Assembly (NCBI RefSeq): GCF_000003815.2
Contig: NC_049981.1
Span: 19,484,228 to 19,548,227, forward strand
Reading direction: 5' to 3'
DNA: 64,000 nt
Source of the DNA: Branchiostoma floridae
Lineage: Eukaryota > Chordata > Leptocardii > Amphioxiformes > Branchiostomatidae
Within the stretch, counting starts at the first letter, position 1; the number at the start of each line of letters is the position of its first letter. Both the position numbers and the translations under genes were made by a program. The notes under the pieces are model-generated. The model did not search any database, was not told the origin of the DNA, and saw only the letters and a list, made by a program, of their open reading frames with translations. This document shows, one piece after another, positions 54,241 through 64,000 of the stretch.

Positions 54241-57200
54241 CCAAAGAAACACAAAAACATACTATAGACTGCAATATGTTTAATGAAAGGCAGACAATAA
54301 CATTTAGGCTTAACCTTGGGTATTTAAACATTGAAATAAATGACAGCCAAAGCTCACATTGGATCCTTTACAGATATCAAAGCTCTGAAGATTCGGGCCA
54401 GCCAAAAAGAATGGAAGCAACAATTCTAGCTATGACGTCTGTTTCTGCCAGAATCCCCAATGGAGGCGGAATTCCTTCCTTCCATGGAGATCTACAAGTA
54501 TGCACTGCTCCACGGAGGTTATTCAAAAAGCCCCTCCGAATTCTACATGTATGCTCACATAAAGTGCACAAGCAAATAACAAAAAGGAATATATAATTAA
54601 TAACAATGTTTGAGACATAGTCAGCTTATCTGTATCACAAGCTTGACCCTTCCTTGAAAAGACATTATGAAAATATTTCATGTAAAAATTAGATTAAAGA
54701 AATTTATCTTCATTGTTACTACAACTTGGAAGCAATCGTGACAGAATTCACCTTGCTTGAAATCTTTAAACTTTCATGACTTCATCAACAAAACATGATG
54801 TCACTAAACAAAATTCAAACATATTTCAAAACGCACTGATCTGTACACAAATACGCCTATAACGTGCACCCTACATTACATCTAGTCAAGTGGCAGACTT
54901 TGAGTACTGTTAAGTTATGCATCTCTGGAAAACAAATATGACATCTGTGCCAAACTTAGTATCCTCCAAACACAGAAACATTTGACATTTCTAGGATATC
55001 AAGGAATGAAAATAAAATCATTGATTAAAAGTTTGCTATATTCCACTGTCTGCATTAAGATCTGTCCTCTGATAAAATTTGATTTTATTACCATAATTTC
55101 TAACCACTTCTCTGCAAGGCAGCTTTTCAACATGCAAACAAAAATAGCTCTTATATGTTCTCTTGATTGTTGCCATATATTTTTATGAATACATATAATG
55201 TTACCAAGTTATGTAGATTTTTATGACTCTTTACCACCAACCTGGCACAAGTCCAACATAAGAATATCGTAACAAATTTGTTACAAACAGGCCTGTAAAA
55301 GCCTTAAAACACAAAGGAGTTTGTTGATCAATAATACAGCATTGAAACAAAAACAACATGTCCCTAATATTAAATATATACTGAATCTTTTGTATCATTC
55401 TTCTTTTTGAACAGTGATCCAAATGTATGGACGCTACCTTTGTCTTCGTGTCCATACATAAGACATAACACTATGGCTCACATTCAGTGGTCTACAGGTC
55501 TATTTATACCTTTAAATCATTCAACTAAAACAACAGCAAAGGCAATATCTAACAGCCAATGGTCACAATAACAAACAAGCCACATTTCACACCCTATAAA
55601 AGCATTTTATGGGTGCAAAGCAACCAAAAATAACTTACATCGCAAGAACTGGAGTCTTCAAGAACTGGAGTCTTTTCAACTTGCAACTAAGTACCATATC
55701 AGGTAGTAAGTGCTGTGCTTCTCTAAAAAATACCTTCAACTCTATACACAGATTGCCTTTTTTGTACACTTTGTGTTCACCACATTCTTCACTTTAGTGT
55801 TCTGTCTTCACACTTACATACATATTTACGTAAGGGTGTGCTTCTTTCTCCCACCTGGGTAGTGATAACCAAAAAAACAAGAGACATTCAGCAGACTTGT
55901 CAACTCTTCTGATGATTAAGATACAGCGAGGTTAATCAACGGTAGAAAAGTACACTTAGTTTCCAGGATAGGGAGTTGTCTATATGTGAAATGAACAACC
56001 AACCTGCCCATGATTGGCACTTGTGTTAGAGTAGGCTCAGATTTACGTGGAACACCATGAGTACAATAATCATGCCAGGTATAAAACTGAAGTAGCAAAT
56101 CTGTAGAGTAGGCTCTTACATTCTCAGGGAAGCCATCTTGTAAAATGTAAAAACACAGAAAATGATTTTCTGGTTTCCGTAAACAAGTTTCGTTTACATA
56201 GCTATTCATAAGGCACAGTGACATGATTTTGGCCCCAAAGTCGGGTTTTCCAAGTCTTGGAAACAAATCGTTCAAATTTGTTTGGAAACCAGAAATCTCT
56301 CCTAAATATGATAGGAGACTTCAGAAAAGTAACGGTACAATTTTCTGGAACAACTTTTATTCCAAGTCCATTTTCTAGGCACTGCCTAGTATTTTTGTTA
56401 CATATCAAACAAAGAAATACTTTTTGTCTCACTAAGAAACATCACAAAATAGCTTCCTGATAACTGTAGCAACAGACTTAAGTTTTCTCAAAAATACAAC
56501 TACTTCTACATTTCTAGTTTAAAGTGATTCTTACAATACCTTTCTCAGATAACAATGATGTTTTTCAGTTAGTTGACTTATGTCAAGAATCTACCAGTTT
56601 TCCCTGTACAGTGCAGCAGATCACTCGAGACTGGGGTGTTGATTGTTGACTTTGTGTTTTCTAGTTGTTTCATTTCAAGACATAAGAGCAATGCTTCTCT
56701 AATAACTCTTTTAGCCAGAAAGACCTTTAAGCCATTTTGACAGGCAGATCACCTGCAGCATCCTTGCTCTTACACAACTGAACTTGTTCCTTGTGCCCTC
56801 TACTCTAAAGCTTTCAAAGCACAGATATTGTATAAAGCATTCTTGGAACACAACAGCTCAACATCAGGCTCTGCCCACTTGTTCTAACCTTGGTGTATTT
56901 ATTTGATAGCATATATATTCATATATATATAGTATTACTGTATGTGTATATATATAGGCAAGATAATGCTTGGGATACACATAGGCCTACGTTTGTACCT
57001 ATGAACTTCTCCAAACAGAGGTTTCAGTCAGAGGGACAGTAGTGGCCGGGATTTCTTATGGCTGTCTCCCTTCACTATGACACTGGCGGAGAGGCAGTGA
57101 CGGAGGCCGCTACTGCCATTGCAGTTGAATGAACACTGCCCCACTGTGAAGGATGCATGCAATCCTGTGCAATAAAATGGTTTGCCGAATGACAATTTCA

Positions 57201-58320
57201 TGGTATGCAGGAAAGGGTCACCAACATCAATTTTGTGTGTTTTGTATCAGAGATGAAGGGAGGCAGCGGTAAGAAATTGCAGCCACTACCTTCCCCATAC
57301 AGAAAACTCTGCTTGGGGACTACCTATAAACCCCTACACGTTGTGCTTCTTGACAGTGGAATGTTGCTGTCCATACTTATTGCTCTAATCACCTTAAGAA
57401 GGCACTACATCAAGTACATCATCACATCACTAACATCATGTGACAACTACGTCAGAAATAAGGGCTACAATTTGAGAAAACTTTAGTCTAATCCTGCTAC
57501 CACACTTAGCCAACAAGATTTTTGTCATTTGTTTGTCACTGACATGGCAGAAGACACAGTACATGTAGTTGGTGAAGTGGTGGAATGCTCTACCATGTTG
57601 AGTTTATCTCCTGTCACTTGGAAACTGGTCTGTACAACAGAGCACCCCGAAAGTCTAATGGTTCTTTCCACATTTCTTGTGCCTTGCAGTTGGTGCTAGG
57701 CAAGCTTGGAACATTCTACTCCCATCACAGGGGTGGTATATGTGAACATCATTAAGTACATTTTGGGATAGAGGTTCATGCTGACTTTGGCCACATCCCA
57801 TTTCATACAGAAGGGCGGTTAAAGTAACTGTGGCACTTATTATAAGTTTGGTTGTGAGGCCGTTCAAAAGGGCACTTGGTCAAAAGTGAATCGTTCTCCC
57901 CCTGATATCTTGATTGGAATGTTCTGGTGGGAGTTTGGGGGTGATATGGTGAAGAATATTTTGTCACTTTTGATCCACACGTTTGAGATAAGGCCACATA
58001 ATTCATATGGGTTTTTTCCTTACAGGAAGGCCTACTGTTAGCACGCCACAATTACACTCAGCAACAGCCAGTGGCCAGTACTCACAGGTCACATGACTCT
58101 GTCTCACCTATCACAGGATTTTCCTGTGTGTCACATTACTTTATCTCACCAATCATGTGGCTTCTACCTCCTGTGCTGTCATATCCACAAATCAAAACAG
58201 AAATCATCAAAAATGAGCCAACATTGATTTCCTCTGTGTTCGCATGTTCGGTGTAGTCAAAAGGTTGGTAGGGTCGAAGGTCTGAAGTTACCAAAGTTTG
58301 GGGGGGTTGCAGGTCGGAGG
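54241..58320 (-). other. AT-rich stretch downstream of BICC1, possible long 3'UTR
   Basis: No exon is seen on either strand. On the minus strand it directly follows the BICC1 stop codon, and several TTTATT (AATAAA on the minus strand, for example near 55,084 and 56,358) could end the transcript. BICC1 mRNAs have long 3'UTRs in vertebrates, so part of it may be transcribed. TACATGTA occurs at 54,168, 54,544 and 57,560. Confidence 0.35.
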
Positions 58321-58442
58321 TCACCAGGGCAGGGCGCTGGAAAGGTCAGGGTTGTGCTGCAGGGAGGATCTGCCGCTCAGGTCACCGTCAAAGGCGTTGG
58401 GGAAGGGGGTGAAGAGCGACTTTCGTCGGGGTTTGTTGAGAT
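58321..58442 (-). CDS. BICC1: BICC1 terminal exon
   Basis: The acceptor TTGCCCCCAG precedes AT CTC AAC (D-LNKPRRKSLFTPF). It ends SSALPW and TGA. Vertebrate BICC1 also ends in a Gly/Ser/Arg-containing stretch and a final Trp. Confidence 0.92.
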
Positions 58443-61400
58443 CTGGGGGCAAAGAACAAGATGATCATTTCTCCAGATTCAGGATAGACATGCTTCAACA
58501 TTAAGCACCAGTCAGTTTGGATTAGATTGGACTGTAAAATAGTAGCATCAACACTAAATGGAAAAGTCATACCATCAACAGAATTTCAAGAAAGCTGTTT
58601 GCTGAGCTTCGTGACTGCCATTGAGCCATTGCCCAATCTCAGCTTACATCTAATTGATGACATAGGCTAGGAAATATCAGGACAAACTTCAGAAGAAAAT
58701 CAATGGTATCAATGATTGGAAATGTTCCATACCTGATATGGCTAGAAGCATCTTACGTCGTGCACCAAACGTGGTGATACCAAGTTCCTTAAGGTCCTGG
58801 TCGGTCAAGGTCATGAATGTCTGAATGTCGATCTGGAACATGAGAAAGGGTTTGGTACAAGAGGCTTGAATGAGCAAGATATNNNNNNNNNNNNNNNNNN
58901 NNNNNNNNNNNNNNNNNNNNNNNNNNNNNNNNNNNNNNNNNNNNNNNNNNNNNNNNNNNNNNNNNNNNNNNNNNNNNNNNNNATATCAACCTTTTGTTAT
59001 TTCAATCCATAAATCAACTCCCCCAACATCATCCATTCCAAAATGGAATTTTCTGAATTTGGAACCCCAGGGTAAGACTCCTTGAAAAAACATCTTGGCT
59101 TGGCTTCGCAAACGAAGATTGTCTGGGAATGTTGCCCAAATAAAAACACCCCCATGCAAAATGGGGTCATCCAAATTATCTTCCCCTCATCTCCAGTACG
59201 AAAGCTATCCCCTTACCAAAATTCCACGACATTTGGTTTTCATATAATGCAGGAACGCAAAAGCATATGCAACTGTGCAGTTGCTCAGAAGAAGGCTTAA
59301 AGTTAGTTAGTTCCTAATGTCTGTCCAGAGTTACACCACACCAAGACGTTATAACCCACCTCCTGTTGCTGGAACACATCGGAGTACTTGCCCAGGCCTA
59401 GTTTCATGAAGAGGTCGGGGAGGTCAGTGGCCTTAAGGTCGTTGTCACAGCCCCACTTGGTTTTGGAGGGAAGCGACACACTGTCTATGTAGTTACTCGC
59501 GCTCAGAGAGAAATCGTCTGTAAAGAAAAACAGGTTTAGACAGGGCTGCCAAAGTTCAATTTTTAAGCCCCCCTTCCCACTCAATAGTGATTGCTGAGCA
59601 ACCTTTGAGCCACCCTTTGTGTGACTCTTTATTTCATGATGCACAATGATGATTCAAAAGACAACAAATCACAAAATATGTAAAAAAAATTCATTCTTTA
59701 TCTGTGAAATTCATTGAGCGGTTCTGACAAATCTTAAGTCACTCAGTGATATGCTCTGCAGTCCCAACCTCTAGCGGAAAATGAGTGTAAGAAATGCATA
59801 CATGTAGGTGGAATTTTAAGTATATCTGTGATTAGACAAAGTGTGCCTCTGAAGCATTGCCACAACTGCAAACTATGCCAGCGTTACATCATGAGGTATA
59901 TCATACATGCTCTTTATCAAGTCCTGAAAGAACTGCACTAAACAGTGGCTACCCCAATTGACCACCATATGGATACTTACATTTGTGTGGAGGCTTTCTT
60001 CTGTTTTCTGATGGGAAGTCTTCTTGTTGGGTTAAGGAGGATCCGTTTCTCTCACCCCAGGGACTGACAGTTGGTGTGGAGGGTTCTGTGGGACTGGGGG
60101 GACCACTGGTTGACTAAACATGGAGGAAACAGGGACATGTGTTATTATTGAGATGCTAACTAGGCCCAGGAAAAAAAAAATTGGGCTGGTAGGTAGGGAT
60201 TTTCTCCTTGCTTCAAGATTATGACCCAAGTGATCCAAGAAATATAGTTACAATTATACAGGGTGGCAACATAAAGGGGACCTAGGTTTGGTGACTCTGT
60301 CTGTATCAATTTTTCTGTCTCAACGACTTTTGCCATATTGATGCAAGAAGCATGTATGACCTGAACTATCCACAACTATATCCAGGTACTGTAATTCCTG
60401 ATTTTTTCACTGTACTGTTATGTTCACGGTTTTCACGGTGACGACTGTAACGTGAACTTATCATTACTGATAAAAAATGATTCACAGACTTTTTTCATGC
60501 GCACTTGCCTCGACAGTGAACATTTAGTTCCGAGAACAAATTCAATTTTCTCAGACCGTGAAAATTTGGTACCGTGAAGATAAAGTGAATTACAGTATCT
60601 GCACCAAGTCTCACCTCGTAGGTAGCAGGTAGTGTTGGGGCATTGTACGAGGGTCGAGCAGACCCAAAAGCCTCCTGAGCCACACAGCTGGGCATCGACT
60701 TGGAGAAGCCAAAGCCACTCCACGTGTCGGTGGGTGTGCGCACCTGACAACAGTCAAAGGTCAAACTGTAACTACAGCATTGCCCACACACACATAACTA
60801 GGTTTGTAATGTAAAGATATGTACAATACAACAGCCAACATTTTGGCCTCCATCTTCCTCAGAGCTATACTGACTGGTTCTACTCCACACTGCAGCCAGG
60901 TGTTACTGCTTAACAGCTTACTATGTGTTCCCAAACAAAAAGTGTTATAGTCAAAGTGGAGAGTGGAATTACAGTATCAATTAGTATTGCACTGAGGAAG
61001 GTGACAAAAGGGGACCAAAATGTTGGCTGTTGGATGCGAATAAACAACCTTGTTATCCAGTGATTTTCCAACTTAATGTAGTTACTCACAGAGCTTTCAA
61101 GTAAAGTTACCTCGAACAGAACTTGACATTTTAAATGCCTTGTTCAGAAATCAAGCATAGACATAACGGCAAAGAACCTTAATCCGACGCAACTTTAATC
61201 CAACACTTTTCAGAACCCATCTGTCAGTCAAAAAATAGCTCTGGTATGCAAATTCTTTTGAGTGCTTTACAAAACCAGTAAGGTATACAACTTAAAACCT
61301 TGTAAGTTTGAGCTCACAAAAATCGCACGCTGCAGCGACAAGTTAATCAATCTTCCGGTATGTTTTCATGCCGTTAATCAAGCCGTGGGAGGGGGGCAGC

Positions 61401-63888
61401 GATCGTAATTTCAAGCAATTCTACTCTTTATCCTCACATTACACGTTCATCATCACAGTAAATATAGCGAAAAATTAATAAACTGTCCATCCAAGACAAC
61501 CAACATGCCTTGAAGTGTCCCTGTTTCATGTACAGTAACAGGCTTTGTCACATTAATTCAGCAGCTTTCCGAACATGCGCCATTTTGACAGCACGTTCCG
61601 TCACCCCTATTCTCAAAGTGCTCACATCCAAAGTCAGCAAGACAGATCTCACCGGCCAAACCAACAGCCCCGAGACGGGGACGTACTGTAGGGAGTTGGT
61701 AGTGTGTTGTGCGGATATATTTTGGGGGAGCCATTCACAAAACATCGTATTTACCGCCATTTGCTTACCAAACAACGGATGAAAAGTTTTATAGAACGTT
61801 ATAACCGTGTAGAGGAACAGCAGAACGGATTTGCCGTTGGTTGATGTGTTTTGGAGCCATGTTTTGATCGCAGCTATCAGTAGTTTACCGACATGCCGAT
61901 TTGCCAATTAAACCTTGTGTAAGTGCCGGCCAATTGATACAAATGCGTTGTTGTAAATATGAAATCCATAGATAAACAGCCTTGTTATATTATTGTGTCG
62001 GATTAAAGTTCCACTGGGAATAGGATCCCATGGGACTTGCTATCAGTTACACTCTCTTTGAAGTGATATTTTCTCTAGAAACTACGGAAAGTGGGAGACC
62101 AATGCACGTGTATGAAGGGTCGGGGAAACATAGTTAACAATGCACTAAACAGTTTCCAAATTGCTCAAAGGGTCGCTTGTTTTTTCATGGTTCAGTTCTG
62201 AATATGCTGGAATGTGTCGGATCAAGGTTCTTTGCCGTTACATCTTTTTCCTATCATCTTAAGTTTGAAAGGTTGAAGACAATTGACCCTTGTGGAGCTT
62301 ACCTGTGTCACCTGAGGTTTCTTTTGCATAGCTTTGGTGGCTTGTAGCTTCTTTCTCTCATAGTCAAATGCCTGAAACACAAGAGAAAACATACAGGTTG
62401 AAACCAAGTGTCTATAACACAAGGCACCTTCAATGAAGCATCATATGAATCAACTGTACTTATAATTGTACTGTTCAAATATTAAACTATCTATCTCAAT
62501 TTTATTTATTTCATAATTTCACATGTTTTGAAAACAGAAAGAGTACTATCTTAGTTCACTATGACTAGGTTACATGAAAATAATCTAGAATTTTTCTGCC
62601 AAACCCACCGTCAGTTCATATGGGCTGGTAAAGGACAGATTTTGAGACGACCTCAAGAATTTTTCCCTCTCCCTTTCCAGCTCCCTCTCTCTCTCCCTCT
62701 CACAGCCTGGAGCTCTCTTGTCTGAACAGTCAGACTCCCCAGACTCTGATGATCTTCTGTCTGCCATACTGCAGGAAACAGATAGGAGGCGGTTATACAC
62801 TGAATGGCTTATGAGAGACATACAATACTTCCTGAGAAGATTCAAGCCCATAGTCAAGAGTGTACTTTTGGGAAGTAACTAAGCTTCAGTAAGGTGCTTC
62901 CTGTTGGGGAAGGTCATAATGCTTTGACACCCCATGCTTAAAAAATCCAAGAGTAGGGGTCCCTCAAGATGTGAGATGATCAATCCTTACAGTCCGGCCT
63001 AACCCAGCTTGTACAAAACTGTACAAATCTTGTGTGTTCCACTTTAAGGCAGTTAACCAATTATGTGAAACAAAAAACCTGCCCAACAAAGGGCAAGCCC
63101 CATGGTGTACTTACTGTAGCTCAGCGTTCCTAACCCCCGACACCAGCTCCACAGTCTGTTTGTTGAGCGAGGCAAGTTTCCTCAGCATGTTCAGGTCCGT
63201 GGAATTCCCGCTCGACGATGGGCTGTGGTTGATCACCACATCCACAAAACTGTTACCGGATTTCAGCATACGAACCTCCACTGTGGAACAAATGTTAGGG
63301 TTAGAATCAAGATGTTAACAAACACCTTAACTTCCACATGTCTACAGGTTAGGGCTAGCAACCCCTCCCTTAAAAAATATACAAAGCTACTGAAACAGCA
63401 GGGGAACTTGCTGCCGTGTGCCACTAGGCACTACAATGATTTTGACGTCGCAACTAAGTGTACTACAAATTCACAGATTGTCATATGTTTTACACCTGGC
63501 CAGTTTGGCCAGTAGTCAATCAGACCGAATTGACAGCAGCTCCAGGACAATTTGACTATTAACTCTGACCCCAATTCCAACTCAACCCCAACCCTAATTC
63601 TAACCCTAACTTCAATCCTAATCCTAATTTCAACTTAAACCTTAACCATACCTCAAGACATCCCAGGCCTGGAAGCAAATCAACCTGTTAGCTAGAGATT
63701 GAACTGCCCATGTGCCGGAAAATCGTGATACCTCCTCACATTGTGTAGTGTTTCCACGAAAAGAAGAAATAGAAACTTACCATCTCCAGGCAGGCCGGGT
63801 GAACTGGCCCTCCTGCCGTTCTGTTTGAACTGGTCCACTGGACTCCGCCGGGGGCTGCAGCCCGGACTACTGGCACTGCTAGGGGGCA
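58321..63888 (-). CDS. BICC1: BICC1 (Bicaudal-C) C-terminal half with SAM domain
   Basis: Nine minus-strand exons join in phase to 380 residues and a stop. The order is a Ser/Pro-rich linker (CSPRRSPVDQFKQNG), a helical segment, an Arg/Glu-repeat region (ERERERELERERE), AFDYERKKLQATKAMQKKP, TPTDTWSGFGFSKSMP, another low-complexity linker, a SAM domain at about residues 286-345 (DLFMKLGLGKYSDVFQQQE then IDIQTFMTLTDQDLKELGIT and TFGARRKMLLAIS) and the tail DLNKPRRKSLF...ALPW. The blocks match vertebrate BICC1 closely. The protein binds target mRNAs through N-terminal KH domains and forms cytoplasmic polymers through the SAM domain; it acts in left-right patterning and kidney tubule formation (established). 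KH exons lie beyond 64,000. It converges on the TGN38-like gene. Confidence 0.95.
58733..58832 (-). CDS. BICC1: BICC1 exon, second half of SAM domain
   Basis: 100 nt encoding IDIQTFMTLTDQDLKELGIT then TFGARRKMLLAIS; donor GTATGG. These are the most conserved residues of the BICC1 SAM domain. Confidence 0.96.
58883..58982. other. assembly gap, 100 N, in a BICC1 intron
   Basis: It lies between the two SAM exons, whose reading phase joins without it, so no coding sequence need be missing. Confidence 0.95.
59360..59517 (-). CDS. BICC1: BICC1 exon, first half of SAM domain
   Basis: Acceptor TTTACAG, donor GTGGGT. It encodes DFSLSASNYIDSVSLPSKTK and then DLPDLFMKLGLGKYSDVFQQ; the last two codons are QE. 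Confidence 0.95.
59981..60113 (-). CDS. BICC1: BICC1 exon, Ser/Pro-rich linker
   Basis: Acceptor ATGTTTAG, donor GTAAGT. In the phase set by both neighbours it reads STSGPPSPTEPSTPTVSPWG and then ERNGSSLTQQEDFPSENRRK. Another frame is open longer but would break the joins. Confidence 0.85.
60615..60743 (-). CDS. BICC1: BICC1 exon with TPTDTWSGFGFSKSMP
   Basis: 129 nt in phase 0 on both sides. The W-S-G-x-G-F-S-K-S-M-P block is a conserved BICC1 signature between the KH and SAM regions. Confidence 0.95.
60829..61032. mobile_element. 204-bp MITE in a BICC1 intron
   Basis: The left end CAACAGCCAACATTTTGG is matched in reverse complement by the right end CCAAAATGTTGGCTGTTG. Inner TTCCTCAG/CTGAGGAA extends the pairing. 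Part of the interior resembles 36,465-36,620. Confidence 0.8.
61060..62302. other. BICC1 intron
   Basis: No repeat or extra exon is recognised. The open frames at 61,510-61,782 (+) and 61,548-61,907 (-) overlap on opposite strands and lack motifs. Confidence 0.45.
62303..62371 (-). CDS. BICC1: BICC1 exon AFDYERKKL
   Basis: 69 nt, phase 0 on both sides, acceptor TGTTTCAG, donor GTAAGC. AFDYERKKLQATKAMQKKP is nearly the vertebrate BICC1 sequence at this position. Confidence 0.95.
62609..62768 (-). CDS. BICC1: BICC1 exon with Arg-Glu repeat
   Basis: Acceptor TTTCCTGCAG, donor GTGGGT. It encodes MADRRSSESGESDCSDKRAP and then a charged Arg/Glu run (GCEREREREL, EREREK), ending FTSPYELT. The GAGAGG-rich coding DNA behaves like a microsatellite and may vary in length. 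Confidence 0.9.
63115..63280 (-). CDS. BICC1: BICC1 exon with predicted helix
   Basis: Acceptor TTCCACAG, donor GTAAGT. It encodes EVRMLKSGNSFVDVVINHSP and then DLNMLRKLASLNKQTVELVS. Both flanking split codons resolve in phase, although no long ATG-started frame exists here. Confidence 0.88.
63553..63655. repeat. degenerate CCCTAA-like repeat in a BICC1 intron
   Basis: About 15 hexamer-like units such as AACCCTAATTCTAACCCTAAC and CAATCCTAATCC, resembling decayed telomere repeats (TTAGGG on the minus strand). Confidence 0.6.
63781..63888 (-). CDS. BICC1: BICC1 exon, Ser/Pro-rich (most upstream in window)
   Basis: Acceptor TGTTCCCCAG, donor GTAAGT in phase 1. It encodes PPSSASSPGCSPRRSPVDQF and then KQNGRRASSPGLPGD. 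The preceding exon is outside the window. Confidence 0.88.
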
Positions 63889-64000
63889 CTGGGGAACACA
63901 CAATTGAAGTGTTAAATTTTCCCTGCCGTTAAGTGGAATTTGTTGCCATCAAATACTGTAGGAGCATCCAAATCAGACAGCTTTAAACAATACAACTGGT

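Noticed and set aside
59981-60238. Longer minus-strand frame over the BICC1 linker exon
   Set aside because: It breaks phase with both neighbouring exons; the shorter frame joins correctly at both splice sites.
61510-61907. Overlapping open frames on both strands in a BICC1 intron
   Set aside because: No motif, no splice links, and the two strands cannot be told apart; treated as chance.

Overview
The window looks like genomic DNA of a cephalochordate (amphioxus, Branchiostoma; genus inferred). It has small phase-consistent exons in large introns, a BICC1 tail very close to the vertebrate protein, and a dense mix of SINEs, MITEs, foldback elements, LINE and LTR pieces and microsatellites. 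Four runs of N (414, 100, 100 and 100 bases) are assembly gaps. All homology statements come from recognising motifs by eye; no search was run.

Layout: 1-10.9 kb has no gene I can support. It holds microsatellites, SINE-like copies, a 560-bp deleted mariner element, a small MITE and a minisatellite that runs into the first gap. 10,969-12,333 (+) holds the last two exons of a class A neuropeptide FF receptor-like GPCR. 12.3-27.9 kb is repeat-rich and includes a complete 1,226-bp Harbinger-type MITE with TTA target duplications. 27,913-39,436 (+) is a second, nearly complete GPCR of the same type, with the same exon sizes and phases in its last two exons, so the pair is a tandem duplication. 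An LTR remnant lies in its first intron.

42,391-49,302 (+) is an unrecognised gene for a predicted secreted, cysteine-rich protein of about 193 aa. Its first intron is almost entirely a truncated LINE, and its second carries a 2.7-kb foldback element with minisatellite arms. 49,725-50,352 is another foldback element. 51,743-52,943 (+) is a two-exon type I membrane protein whose tail carries YQRL, resembling TGN38/TGOLN2. It converges on the C-terminal half of BICC1 (minus strand, nine exons between 63,888 and 58,321), which ends in a SAM domain; the KH-domain exons lie beyond the window.

The genes do not form one pathway: two peptide receptors, a secreted orphan, a trans-Golgi membrane protein and an RNA-binding polarity regulator. 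The most unusual global signal is the excess of two palindromic octamers, TAACGTTA (about 22 copies) and TACATGTA (about 17 copies), scattered mainly through non-coding DNA.
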